Positions 16,860 through 25,338 of a stretch of 33,302 bases of DNA are shown in pieces. The stretch's first letter is position 1; the number at the start of each line of letters is the position of its first letter. The notes beneath the pieces are model-generated. The model did no database searches and was not told the origin of the DNA. It saw only the letters and a program-made list of their open reading frames with translations. The DNA is from Planctomycetota bacterium. GTDB taxonomy: Bacteria; Planctomycetota; Phycisphaerae; Phycisphaerales; SM1A02. The stretch spans positions 1 through 33,302 of the forward strand of contig JADFSH010000025.1 in the NCBI GenBank assembly GCA_022560875.1, written 5' to 3'. The translations under genes were made by a program, and so were the position numbers.

Positions 16860-18733
16860 TGGACGAGCGATTCCTGCGAATTTACAACCGTGAACTCCAG
16901 CACCTCCGGGAAACCGGCGAGGAATTCGCGCGGGAGTTTCCCAAGATCGCGGGACGGCTGGGCATGGAAGGCATCGAGTGTGCCGATCCGTATGTCGAGC
17001 GCCTGCTGGAGGGCTTCGCATTTCTCACAGCGAGAATCCAGTTGAAAATCGACGCCGAGTTTCCCCGCTTCACCCAGCATATCCTCGAGACCACCTATCC
17101 CCAGTACCTGTGTCCCCTGCCCTCCATGGCCATCGTGCAGTTCCACCCGAACCTCACCGAAGGCGATCTCAGCCAGGGCCCCGTGGTTCCGAATGGCAGC
17201 AAGCTGCAGGGCGTTCTCGGGGCCCATGAACAGACACGCTGCACCTATACCACGGCCCACGATGTCGCGCTATGGCCGCTGGAAATTCAGGATGTCTGCT
17301 ATCACACGAGAGACCTGTCTTCCCTCGACCTGGGCGATACCAGGAACGCCCGCGCCGCAATTCGATTACGACTTCGGGCCACGGCTGGCCTGACAATTGG
17401 AAGTCTCCCGATTGACAACCTCGTGTTTTACATTCGAGGCGGCGACGGGGTGGCGATGCGAATCTACGAGCAGCTTATGTCGCATGCCATCGCAGTCGTG
17501 GCTCATTCCAAAGCCCGACCCCCGTCTTGGGTCGAGTTTCTCCCCTCCAGTGCGATCAGCGACTACGGCTTTGAGGACGACCAGACGCTGCTGCCGAACT
17601 GTCCCCCCGCTTTTCAGGGCTATCGTCTGCTCCAGGAGTATTTTTCGCTTCCGGAGCGATTTCTCTTCTTCGAGCTCTCCGGGCTCCGCGACGCCATCGC
17701 CCGTTGCGACGACACCGAAATCGATCTGACCATACTTCTCAAGGAAGTGGACATCCAACTCGAAGGCGCGCTCTCCGAAAGTAATATTGAACTCTGTTGC
17801 ACTCCGGTGATCAATCTCTTCGAGAAGAATCTCGATCGCATTCATCTCTCGGATGAGGTTTATGAATATCACCTCATTCCCGAGCGAACCGCCCCGCTGG
17901 ATTTTGAGGTCCACTCGATTCTCAACGTGACCGGGTTCGGAACTCGCGGCGAGGAGCAGGAACAGACATTTGAATCCTTCTATTCGTCTCATGACGCCAA
18001 ACTTGAAGAGTCGTCTCGCTTCTATGCCCTGCATCGGAAACCCAGAACCCTGAGTCATCAGGAGCGACAGGGCCTGCGACGCTCGACACGATATACCGGC
18101 AGTGAAGCTTTCATCTCGCTGGTGGATGCCGACGAGGCGCCGTTTAATTCGGATCTGCGACAACTGGGCGTCACGGCACTCTGCACGAATCGCGACCTTT
18201 CAACCCAGATGTCGATCGGGCAGACGGATACCGACTTTACGCTCGACCTCGGCTTGCCGGTCCAGGCCATCAAATGCCTGGGCACTCCGACCCACCCCCA
18301 GTCGTCACACGCCGAAGGCGAGCATACCTGGCGTCTCATCAGCCATCTGACTCCGAACTACCTGTCCATCCTCGATACGGAAAACGGCGATGCCGGAACC
18401 TCACTCCGAGATATCCTCACCCTCTACGGCGACATTGCCCGCCCTGAAGTCCGTCGCCAGATTGAGGGCGTCCGTTCCGTCCAGAGCAAACCGGTTCTGC
18501 GACGCATCCATCAGGGCGGACCCATTGCCTTTGCGCGGGGGATAGAAATTACCATCACCATGGATGAACTGGCATTTGAAGGAAGCGGGATTTTCCTTCT
18601 GGGTTCGGTTTTCAACAGGTTTTTTGCCAGATATGTTACGATGAACGTGTTCACGGAAACCGTACTCAACAGCGTGCAGCGTGGGGAGATCAAGCGATGG
18701 CCAGTGATAGCCGGCCGACAGAAAAATCTGTGA
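16859..18733 (+). CDS. tssF: TssF, T6SS baseplate protein
   Basis: TssF forms the baseplate wedge with TssG and TssE. The N-terminus is typical: FLRIYNRELQHLRETGEEFA, then FPKIAGRLGM and DPYVERLLEGFAFLTARIQLK, and the PQYLCPLPSMAIVQF segment around residues 80-94. The 624 residues match the family length. The ATG overlaps the tssE stop by one base, and the last 37 nt overlap the start of tssG, as expected for subunits needed in fixed proportion. No unusual features. Confidence 0.95.
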   Translation: MDERFLRIYNRELQHLRETGEEFAREFPKIAGRLGMEGIECADPYVERLLEGFAFLTARIQLKIDAEFPRFTQHILETTYPQYLCPLPSMAIVQFHPNLTEGDLSQGPVVPNGSKLQGVLGAHEQTRCTYTTAHDVALWPLEIQDVCYHTRDLSSLDLGDTRNARAAIRLRLRATAGLTIGSLPIDNLVFYIRGGDGVAMRIYEQLMSHAIAVVAHSKARPPSWVEFLPSSAISDYGFEDDQTLLPNCPPAFQGYRLLQEYFSLPERFLFFELSGLRDAIARCDDTEIDLTILLKEVDIQLEGALSESNIELCCTPVINLFEKNLDRIHLSDEVYEYHLIPERTAPLDFEVHSILNVTGFGTRGEEQEQTFESFYSSHDAKLEESSRFYALHRKPRTLSHQERQGLRRSTRYTGSEAFISLVDADEAPFNSDLRQLGVTALCTNRDLSTQMSIGQTDTDFTLDLGLPVQAIKCLGTPTHPQSSHAEGEHTWRLISHLTPNYLSILDTENGDAGTSLRDILTLYGDIARPEVRRQIEGVRSVQSKPVLRRIHQGGPIAFARGIEITITMDELAFEGSGIFLLGSVFNRFFARYVTMNVFTETVLNSVQRGEIKRWPVIAGRQKNL

Positions 18734-19716
18734 TTGAGCGTCTCCAGGAGACGCCCTATCGCTTTGAGTTCTATCAGGCGGTCAGGCTTTTTGAGTGTAT
18801 GCATCCTGAATTGCCGCGAATCGGACAATCACAGAAGCCGAGTCAGGATCCAATTCGATTCGGTCAGGAACCGTCGCTTGCGTTTGCGCCGGCGTCGCTC
18901 TCCGCCCTGGAGTATAGGTCGGGATCGAAGACGCCCAAATTGCTGGTTCACTTCATGGGTCTGTTGGGCCCCAACGGCCCGCTTCCACATCACATCACGC
19001 AATATGTCAAAGACCGGCTTCACAATAATCGCGATCGCACGCTCGCTTGTTTCCTCGATATTTTTCATCATCGCGCAATCTCACTGTTCTACCGGGCCTG
19101 GGCTTCCAATCAACCGACCATCAGTCGAGACCGTCCGGACGAAGATCGTTTCGCCAGATACATCGACAGTCTCATCGGTATCGGGTTTGATTCACAACAG
19201 AATCGCGACTCGATTCCGGACGACGCCAAGCGATACTTCGCGGGCCGTCTGGGGCTGCAAAATAGAAATGCCGAAGGACTCGAATCCATTTTGGGTGATT
19301 ACTTCGGCGTCGAGACACGGATACAACAATTCATCGGACAGTGGATCAATCTCCCCCCCGAATTTCATTGTCGCCTTGGCGAGTCCCCTTCCAGCGGCTG
19401 CCTCGGGCAAACGGCCATCACCGGCACGCGATTCTGGGATTGCCAACAGAAATTTCGCATCATCATGGGACCGTTGAGTCTGGAACAATACCAGCGTATG
19501 CTTCCCGGCAACCGGAGTTACCTTCGCTTGCGCGATTGGATTCGCAACTACGTCGGACTCCATCTCTCCTGGGATCTTCAATTGATTCTCAAAGTCGGCG
19601 AAGCGCCCCAAATCCAACTGGGATCCCAGGGACGCCTCGGTTGGACCACATGGTTGGTCACTGACAAACTCGACCGGCTCGGCGATGACCTGATCCTGCA
19701 ACCCTCGGCGGCATGA
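18697..19716 (+). CDS. tssG: TssG, T6SS baseplate protein
   Basis: TssG joins TssF in the baseplate wedge and contacts TssK. Family landmarks are the early RFEFYQAVRLFEC helix, the DPIRFGQEPSLAFAPA segment, LVHFMGLLGPNGPLPHHITQY and DIFHHRAISLFYRAW, then LGDYFGVETRIQQF with WINLPPEF in the second half. The 339 residues fit. GTGGGGAG lies before the ATG, inside the end of tssF (37-nt overlap). It is followed by clpV after 27 nt. Confidence 0.95.
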   Translation: MASDSRPTEKSVIERLQETPYRFEFYQAVRLFECMHPELPRIGQSQKPSQDPIRFGQEPSLAFAPASLSALEYRSGSKTPKLLVHFMGLLGPNGPLPHHITQYVKDRLHNNRDRTLACFLDIFHHRAISLFYRAWASNQPTISRDRPDEDRFARYIDSLIGIGFDSQQNRDSIPDDAKRYFAGRLGLQNRNAEGLESILGDYFGVETRIQQFIGQWINLPPEFHCRLGESPSSGCLGQTAITGTRFWDCQQKFRIIMGPLSLEQYQRMLPGNRSYLRLRDWIRNYVGLHLSWDLQLILKVGEAPQIQLGSQGRLGWTTWLVTDKLDRLGDDLILQPSAA

Positions 19717-19743
19717 TCCGCCACTTTCAAACGGAAGCCTCGT

Positions 19744-22494
19744 ATGTCTGAAATCTCACGATCCGCACTCTTCGGCAAGCTCAACTCCCTCGGCTACAAG
19801 GCCATTGAGGCGGCCACCGTGTTCTGCAAGATGCGGGGCAATCCCTATGTCGAGTTGGTTCACTGGATACACCAGATTCTGCAATTGCAGGATTCCGATC
19901 TGCATCGCATTGTCAAGCAGTTCAACATCGAGCCGTCACGACTGGTCACCGACCTGACCGAAGCTCTCGATCGCCTCCCCCGAGGCTCGACTTCCATATC
20001 CGATCTCTCCTCCCACGTCGAAGAAGCCGTGGAACGGGGCTGGGTCTTTGGAACGCTGATGTTTGGCGAATCGCAGGTGCGCACGGGGCATCTGATCGTC
20101 GGCATCCTCAAGACCAGGGGCCTTCGCAACGAACTGCTCAACATCAGCAAGGAGTTCGAAAAGGTCAAGCTCGATACGCTCACGGAAAAGTTCGACGAGG
20201 TCGTGAGCGGCTCCATCGAGGAAAAGCTGAGCGCCCGAGACGGCTTCCAGGTCGGGGGCGGTGCCGTACCCGGTGAGGCCAGCAGCGCGATGGCCCCGGC
20301 CCAGATGGGCAAGGAAGAGGCCCTCAAGCAGTTCTGCAAGGATCTGACCGAAGAGGCGAGAACCGGAAAAATCGATCCCATCGTCGGGCGGGACGAGGAG
20401 ACCCGTCAGATCATCGATATTCTCATGCGCCGTCGCCAGAACAACCCCATCCTCACCGGCGAAGCGGGCGTGGGCAAGACCGCAGTGGCCGAAGGTTTCG
20501 CCCACAAGATCGTTTCGGGCGATGTTCCTCCGGCGCTGCAGAATGTACGCCTGCTCGAACTGGACATCTCCGGACTCCAGGCCGGGGCGAGCATGAAAGG
20601 TGAATTCGAGGAGCGTCTGAAAAAAGTCATCGAGGAAGTACAGGCGAGTCCGACGCCCATCATTCTCTTTATGGACGAGGTTCATCGGCTCATCGGGGCG
20701 GGCGGGGCTTCAGGAACGGGCGATGCCGCCCAACTCCTCAAGCCGGCCCTGGCCCGCGGCACCCTCCGCACCGTCGCCGCCACCACCTGGGGGGAATACA
20801 AGAAGCACATCGAGAAAGATCCGGCTCTTTCCCGTCGTTTCCAGGTCGTCAAGATCGATGAACCCAGCCCGGAGAAAGCCATTCTGATGATGCGGAAAGT
20901 CGCCGGCATCTTCGAGAAGCACCACAAGATTCAGATTCTCGACGAAGCCATTGAGGCGTCGGTCCATCTCAGTCACAGATACATCCCCGCCCGCCAGCTT
21001 CCCGATAAATCGGTCAGCCTGATCGACACGGCGTGCGCCCGGGTCGCCATCGGCCAGCATTCCATACCTTCGGAAGTCGATGACAGTCGCAAACGGATCG
21101 AGTCACTCAATACGGAACTCGAAATTCTCGATCGGGAGTCCGCCGTCGGGATGGAGCATACCGACCGCACCGACGAGGTGAAGAAGGATATCGAAGCGGA
21201 AAAAGAACGCCTCAGCGAGCTTGAGGAATCCTGGCAGAAGGAAAAGGTACTCGTCGATGAGATTCTCGAAATTCGCGCGAAACTGCGCGGCCCCATCGGC
21301 GTGGAAGAGGTGGAAGGAACCGGCAGCGAGTCGGAAAAAAAGACCGAAGAAGCCGTGGAAAGCGAAACGGAATCCGCCGGCGAGGAACCGATTTCAGATG
21401 CCGAGCGCAGCGATTTCAAAGATCAACTCCAAAAACTCTTGGCCGAACTGAAAGAGTTGCAGGGAGAGCGGCCATTGATTCTGCCCAGTTGCGATGCAAA
21501 CGCGATTGCCACCGTGGTGGCGGACTGGACCGGCATTCCCGTGGGACGCATGGTCAAGAACGAAATTCAGGCCATACTCAGCCTCGCCGACACCCTCGGC
21601 GAGCGTGTCATCGGACAGAAGCACGGACTGGAGATGATCGCGAAACGCATCCAGACCTCACGGGCACGACTGGACAATCCCAGCAAACCCATCGGGGTCT
21701 TTCTCCTCACCGGTCCCTCCGGGGTCGGCAAGACGGAAACCGCACTCGCGCTCGCCGAGACGCTTTATGGCGGTGAACAGAACGTCATCACCATCAATAT
21801 GGGCGAATTCCAGGAAGCCCACACCGTCTCGACACTCAAGGGCTCCCCTCCCGGCTATGTGGGCTATGGCGAGGGCGGCGTCCTCACCGAAGCCGTAAGA
21901 CGCAGGCCTTACAGCATCGTGCTGCTCGATGAGATTGAGAAGGCGCATCCCGACGTTCACGAAATCTTCTTCCAGGTCTTTGACAAGGGGCATATGGAGG
22001 ACGGCGAAGGCCGGGTGATCGATTTCAAGAACACGATCATCCTCCTGACCTCGAATGTGGGCAGCGACCTCATCATGAACCTCTGCAAGGATCCGGAACT
22101 CATGCCCAGCCCGGAAGGCATCGCCAAGGCGTTGCGAGAGCCCCTGCTCAAGGTGTTCCCCGCCGCGCTGCTCGGTCGCCTCATCACGATCCCCTTCTAC
22201 CCGCTCAACGATGAGATGATTGGTGCGATCACGCGATTGCAGCTCAATCGTATCGCCACGCGAATCAAAGAGAATCATGATGTTCCCTTCACATACACCG
22301 ATGCCGTCGTAAAACTGATCGCCTCGCGCTGCACGGAACTTGAGAGCGGCGGGCGCATGATCGATATGATCCTGACCAACACCATGCTTCCCCGCATCAG
22401 CAAACAGTTCCTGACGACGCTGATGGAGGGAGGCGAGATCAAGAAGGTCGCTATCACTGTCGTTGATGATGACTTCTCATACAGTTTTTCCTGA
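19744..22494 (+). CDS. clpV: TssH/ClpV, AAA+ ATPase that recycles the T6SS sheath
   Basis: ClpV unfolds contracted TssB/TssC sheaths so that subunits can be reused. The 916 residues show the Clp N-terminal repeat domain (1-165), AAA1 with Walker A GEAGVGKT (239-246) and Walker B LFMDE (308-312), a coiled-coil middle domain, and AAA2 with Walker A GPSGVGKT (657-664) and Walker B VLLDEIEK (726-733). The middle domain contains an acidic, Glu-rich insertion (about residues 520-560, EGTGSESEKKTEEAVESETE), which looks lineage-specific. The start at ATG 19744 follows GGAAG. The unknown lysine-rich gene starts 57 nt downstream. Confidence 0.95.
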   Translation: MSEISRSALFGKLNSLGYKAIEAATVFCKMRGNPYVELVHWIHQILQLQDSDLHRIVKQFNIEPSRLVTDLTEALDRLPRGSTSISDLSSHVEEAVERGWVFGTLMFGESQVRTGHLIVGILKTRGLRNELLNISKEFEKVKLDTLTEKFDEVVSGSIEEKLSARDGFQVGGGAVPGEASSAMAPAQMGKEEALKQFCKDLTEEARTGKIDPIVGRDEETRQIIDILMRRRQNNPILTGEAGVGKTAVAEGFAHKIVSGDVPPALQNVRLLELDISGLQAGASMKGEFEERLKKVIEEVQASPTPIILFMDEVHRLIGAGGASGTGDAAQLLKPALARGTLRTVAATTWGEYKKHIEKDPALSRRFQVVKIDEPSPEKAILMMRKVAGIFEKHHKIQILDEAIEASVHLSHRYIPARQLPDKSVSLIDTACARVAIGQHSIPSEVDDSRKRIESLNTELEILDRESAVGMEHTDRTDEVKKDIEAEKERLSELEESWQKEKVLVDEILEIRAKLRGPIGVEEVEGTGSESEKKTEEAVESETESAGEEPISDAERSDFKDQLQKLLAELKELQGERPLILPSCDANAIATVVADWTGIPVGRMVKNEIQAILSLADTLGERVIGQKHGLEMIAKRIQTSRARLDNPSKPIGVFLLTGPSGVGKTETALALAETLYGGEQNVITINMGEFQEAHTVSTLKGSPPGYVGYGEGGVLTEAVRRRPYSIVLLDEIEKAHPDVHEIFFQVFDKGHMEDGEGRVIDFKNTIILLTSNVGSDLIMNLCKDPELMPSPEGIAKALREPLLKVFPAALLGRLITIPFYPLNDEMIGAITRLQLNRIATRIKENHDVPFTYTDAVVKLIASRCTELESGGRMIDMILTNTMLPRISKQFLTTLMEGGEIKKVAITVVDDDFSYSFS

Positions 22495-22550
22495 TCACGA
22501 CACAAAGCTGTACCCTAAGTCGCCTGAAGTTGACATACAAGGAGTGGGCC

Positions 22551-23309
22551 ATGCTGACCGCGTATCCCAAGATTCTCACCAACAAGGACTGGCAGTCCAA
22601 CAAGGGAAAGATCGCCAAGATCGCCGGCAAAACCGGCATCGGCCCCGAACTCGACAAGCTCGAAAAATCCTACAAGAAGGTGGACTTTTCCCTGCTCACG
22701 GCCAATGGCTACGGCAAGCTGCACAATTTCGCCGAGATAGACGAGACCCTCAAAAAGGCCAAGGCGTATTACGCCAAGACCATTCAGCCCGTGCGTGATC
22801 AGGCCATTTCCGTCTCCCGCAAGGCGGGTGACGTCGAGAAGAAGTTCAAGTCCAAAAAGGCCATCCCCAAATCATCGACCGCCCATGTCGCCAAGCTCGG
22901 CAAGGAAGCCCTGAACTTTGCCACCGCGATGAAGAGCTTCGACGAGGAGTTCAAGACCTTTGATGCCTACAAGGCGAAGATCCAGCAGCACATCGACTTG
23001 AGCAAGAAGAAGATCGGCACCGACATCAAGAACGCGGAAGTCGGTATCGTCAAGTGCATCAAGGATGGAGCTACCTGCAATGCCTGGAACAACAATGTAC
23101 ATCAGCGGGCTCGCAGCATCTGTAACGGCATCAGGGTCGTTCCCGAATGGAACAAGGATCTCTGGAAGAAGTGGGAGAAATTCGGAGATCACTACCACAC
23201 CAAGGGTGTGAAGGAAGGCGATTCCGATGAATCGGCCAAGATCAAGGCCAAGTGCAAGGAAATGGCCGCAGAGCTGCAGAAACTCAAGGCCTATCTCAAG
23301 AAGAACTGA
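22551..23309 (+). CDS. Lysine-rich helical protein of unknown function, last gene of the T6SS run
   Basis: I do not recognise this family. The 252-residue product is strongly basic, with Lys at roughly every fifth residue, and mostly helical by composition. It has no signal peptide or membrane segment. Four cysteines (169, 176, 191, 235) and a Trp-rich stretch (EWNKDLWKKWEKFGDHYH, about 199-216) lie in the C-terminal third; the last 30 residues could be a coiled coil. I chose ATG 22551 (AAGGAG 7 nt before it) over the in-frame TTG 22530. It follows clpV by 57 nt and precedes the terminator, so it is probably co-transcribed with the T6SS core. It could be a substrate, an Hcp cargo or a structural accessory; nothing in the sequence decides this. 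Confidence 0.85.
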   Translation: MLTAYPKILTNKDWQSNKGKIAKIAGKTGIGPELDKLEKSYKKVDFSLLTANGYGKLHNFAEIDETLKKAKAYYAKTIQPVRDQAISVSRKAGDVEKKFKSKKAIPKSSTAHVAKLGKEALNFATAMKSFDEEFKTFDAYKAKIQQHIDLSKKKIGTDIKNAEVGIVKCIKDGATCNAWNNNVHQRARSICNGIRVVPEWNKDLWKKWEKFGDHYHTKGVKEGDSDESAKIKAKCKEMAAELQKLKAYLKKN

Positions 23310-23321
23310 TCCGTCTGATTG

Positions 23322-23370
23322 AAAAAAAGAAACCGTTCTGGCAACGAGTCGTCGCCCGAACGGTTTTTTA
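23322..23370. terminator. Bidirectional Rho-independent terminator
   Basis: AAACCGTTC (23330-23338) pairs perfectly with GAACGGTTT (23358-23366) across a 19-nt loop. On the + strand a run of T (23364-23369) follows; on the minus strand the A7 run at 23322-23328 reads as T7. It lies between two converging genes, ending at 23309 and 23398, and can stop both. Confidence 0.85.
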
Positions 23371-23397
23371 TCAGGCTAACGCTGAACCTGGTTGAAT

Positions 23398-25116
23398 TCA
23401 AAGATCCGCGAGCAGAGCGGCAAGCTCGGGGTCCATTTCCTCGTCGTCATCTGCAGTATCATCGTCATCTGAATCGTCGTCTGACAGTCCGGCCAGCAAG
23501 GCATCCAGATCATCTTCATCGCTGTCGGTCTCGACGATCTCCTCCACCAACTCGTCTTCCACGACGGCGTCTTCTTCGTCGGGGGCGGAATCGGTTGCTT
23601 CCGCTTCTTTCTGGGTAGCGACCGGTGCCCAGGGACCGGACAGATCGCCTCCGTTGAGTGAGACATAGCTTCCCAGTCGCACTTCGGGCCTTCCCTGAAC
23701 GGAAAGCATGGGCATGAAATGCTGAGTCGTGACATGCTCAGCAAGTTTCATGGTGAGCAGCCGATCGGTGCAGGGAAGTGCGATCTGATCGCCATCTCCA
23801 TCGGTGTAGAAATGGAAGGGCATATCACCCACGCTCATGATCGATCCGAGTTTCATTCCCTTGAGTCCACCTTGGCTGAAGCATTGGCCGAGCAGAAGGC
23901 CCACGATTGCGGCGGAGTTGCCCCAGAGCAAGCCGCCAATTCCGTTGGACAGGGTGAATTCCTCAAACTCGAAGGGGTCGATGGGATCGCTCTTTTTCCC
24001 GTAGGGATTGCGAAGCATGAATCGGGGTACGGTGAGGCCAAGATACGCCGCTTCCGGCATGCCGCGCAGGGTGTCCCATGATTCGATGATCAATGGATGC
24101 ACATCATCCGGATCCTGCTTTTTCAGGCAATCCGTCCCGATCGCGGATACAAATGCCGTCTGGGACTGGGAAACGATTTTCGCCATGCGTCCGAGCAACT
24201 CGGCATGAGGCGGCGTTTGCTCAAAAAGGTAGCACCCGAGAATGACGGCAAACGGTCCCTGCTGGGCATTCATAGACGGCTGCTCGACAAGCATTCTATA
24301 GAGACCGGTCTCCAGGAGATCCTCGGTGGCGCTGAGATCGGCAGCGATTTCCTCCGCAGTGACGTCGTACAGCACAATCTGGAGTTGCGAACTTGTTTCC
24401 AGATTGCGGGTCATCAGATCGACTGATCGCCACAGCGACTCGAGCGATTGGAAGTCTGGATGATGCAGTATCGATCGCATCAATCCCGACAATGCCTCAT
24501 CAACCGCGGCGACCATCGCCTCCTGACGCGGATCGTCCTCAGGCACGATGTAGGGTCCGACCACGTGCTTGAGAAGTTCTTCCACAACGGGGTCATCGCG
24601 GTTTTCGGCCGTGGGCCGACCCACGAGCCGGGCGAAATCGCTGAGCTTGCCCTCCGAGGGGATGGCGGTACCTCTTGATTTCGCTTTGATTTTCTTCGGC
24701 TTCCGGATCGAATCATCATCAAGCCAGGACATGACTTCACTGGCCGCTCCGTCGAACGTACCACTGTTGTTCAGGCGCTGGCGCAACCCGGCAAGCTCTT
24801 CAAAGATTTCGAGATTGTCGTACAGCTCGTCCGGGTGGAAATCATCAATACTGGAAATCTCGATGCGGGTGGCCCCTTCATCTCCCCCGAGGGGCAGATC
24901 GATCTCAATATTCAAGCGCCCGATGACGTCGTCGATGTTATCGACATCCACCTTCAAGGGCTTGCGAGAGGCGAGGGCGTCTCCAATTGCCAGTTCACCC
25001 TTGTTGGCCCGACCGGAGAAATCACCAAGCAGGGCGATGCGAAAACGATCCGTGCCGGTGGGTTTGAGTTCCGTGATTGACTTGCCCAGAGATCCGAAGT
25101 TCATCTGATAGCGCAT
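23398..25116 (-). CDS. TssB-TssC fusion-like sheath paralogue with acidic C-terminal tail
   Basis: Residues 24-120 resemble TssB (RFRIALLGDFSG, a KVDVDNIDDVIGRL segment, SSIDDFHPDELYDN). Residues about 200-490 resemble TssC: ILHHPDFQSLESLWR (216-230), ILGCYLFEQTPPHAELLGRM (292-311), LTVPRFMLRNPYGKKSDPID (361-380), LLWGNSAAIVG and HFMPMLSVQG (466-475). Compared with the genuine TssC of this locus it stops before the C-terminal RFAHYLKCIVRDKIGSF domain (about 120 residues). A tail of about 80 mostly Asp/Glu residues replaces it, with two similar motifs, DLDALLAGL (537-544 region) and ELAALLADL (end). The linker (132-160) is basic. GAGGAG precedes the ATG. It probably interacts with the sheath or its assembly machinery rather than forming a normal sheath; that is inference. 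Confidence 0.85.
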   Translation of the reverse strand: MRYQMNFGSLGKSITELKPTGTDRFRIALLGDFSGRANKGELAIGDALASRKPLKVDVDNIDDVIGRLNIEIDLPLGGDEGATRIEISSIDDFHPDELYDNLEIFEELAGLRQRLNNSGTFDGAASEVMSWLDDDSIRKPKKIKAKSRGTAIPSEGKLSDFARLVGRPTAENRDDPVVEELLKHVVGPYIVPEDDPRQEAMVAAVDEALSGLMRSILHHPDFQSLESLWRSVDLMTRNLETSSQLQIVLYDVTAEEIAADLSATEDLLETGLYRMLVEQPSMNAQQGPFAVILGCYLFEQTPPHAELLGRMAKIVSQSQTAFVSAIGTDCLKKQDPDDVHPLIIESWDTLRGMPEAAYLGLTVPRFMLRNPYGKKSDPIDPFEFEEFTLSNGIGGLLWGNSAAIVGLLLGQCFSQGGLKGMKLGSIMSVGDMPFHFYTDGDGDQIALPCTDRLLTMKLAEHVTTQHFMPMLSVQGRPEVRLGSYVSLNGGDLSGPWAPVATQKEAEATDSAPDEEDAVVEDELVEEIVETDSDEDDLDALLAGLSDDDSDDDDTADDDEEMDPELAALLADL

Positions 25117-25338
25117 GGGAGACTCCTCAATTCAAATCGGGACAGACATGTTCCGTGACGGGACTCACCCGGCACAGCGTTGTGCCATTTCCCTGAGAAA
25201 TCAGTATACCAAATCCCCTTGAAAAGCACCCGGCTTCATGTCCCCGGTCGGGTTTTTTCCCATATTCCCCCATATTTACTATCATGGACTCCCTCCGTTT
25301 TCCTTCTTTATTACTCGGCCACCCTGGAGCGATGCCTC
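25117..25338. promoter_or_regulatory. Divergent intergenic region between the sheath-fusion gene and the sodium channel gene
   Basis: These 222 bases separate two start codons pointing away from each other, so promoters for both should lie here. One possible + strand pair is TTGTGC (25180-25185) and TATACC (25205-25210), but its 19-nt spacer is not ideal. A short repeat, CCATATT (25260 and 25270 area), is also visible. I see no coding sequence. Confidence 0.35.
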
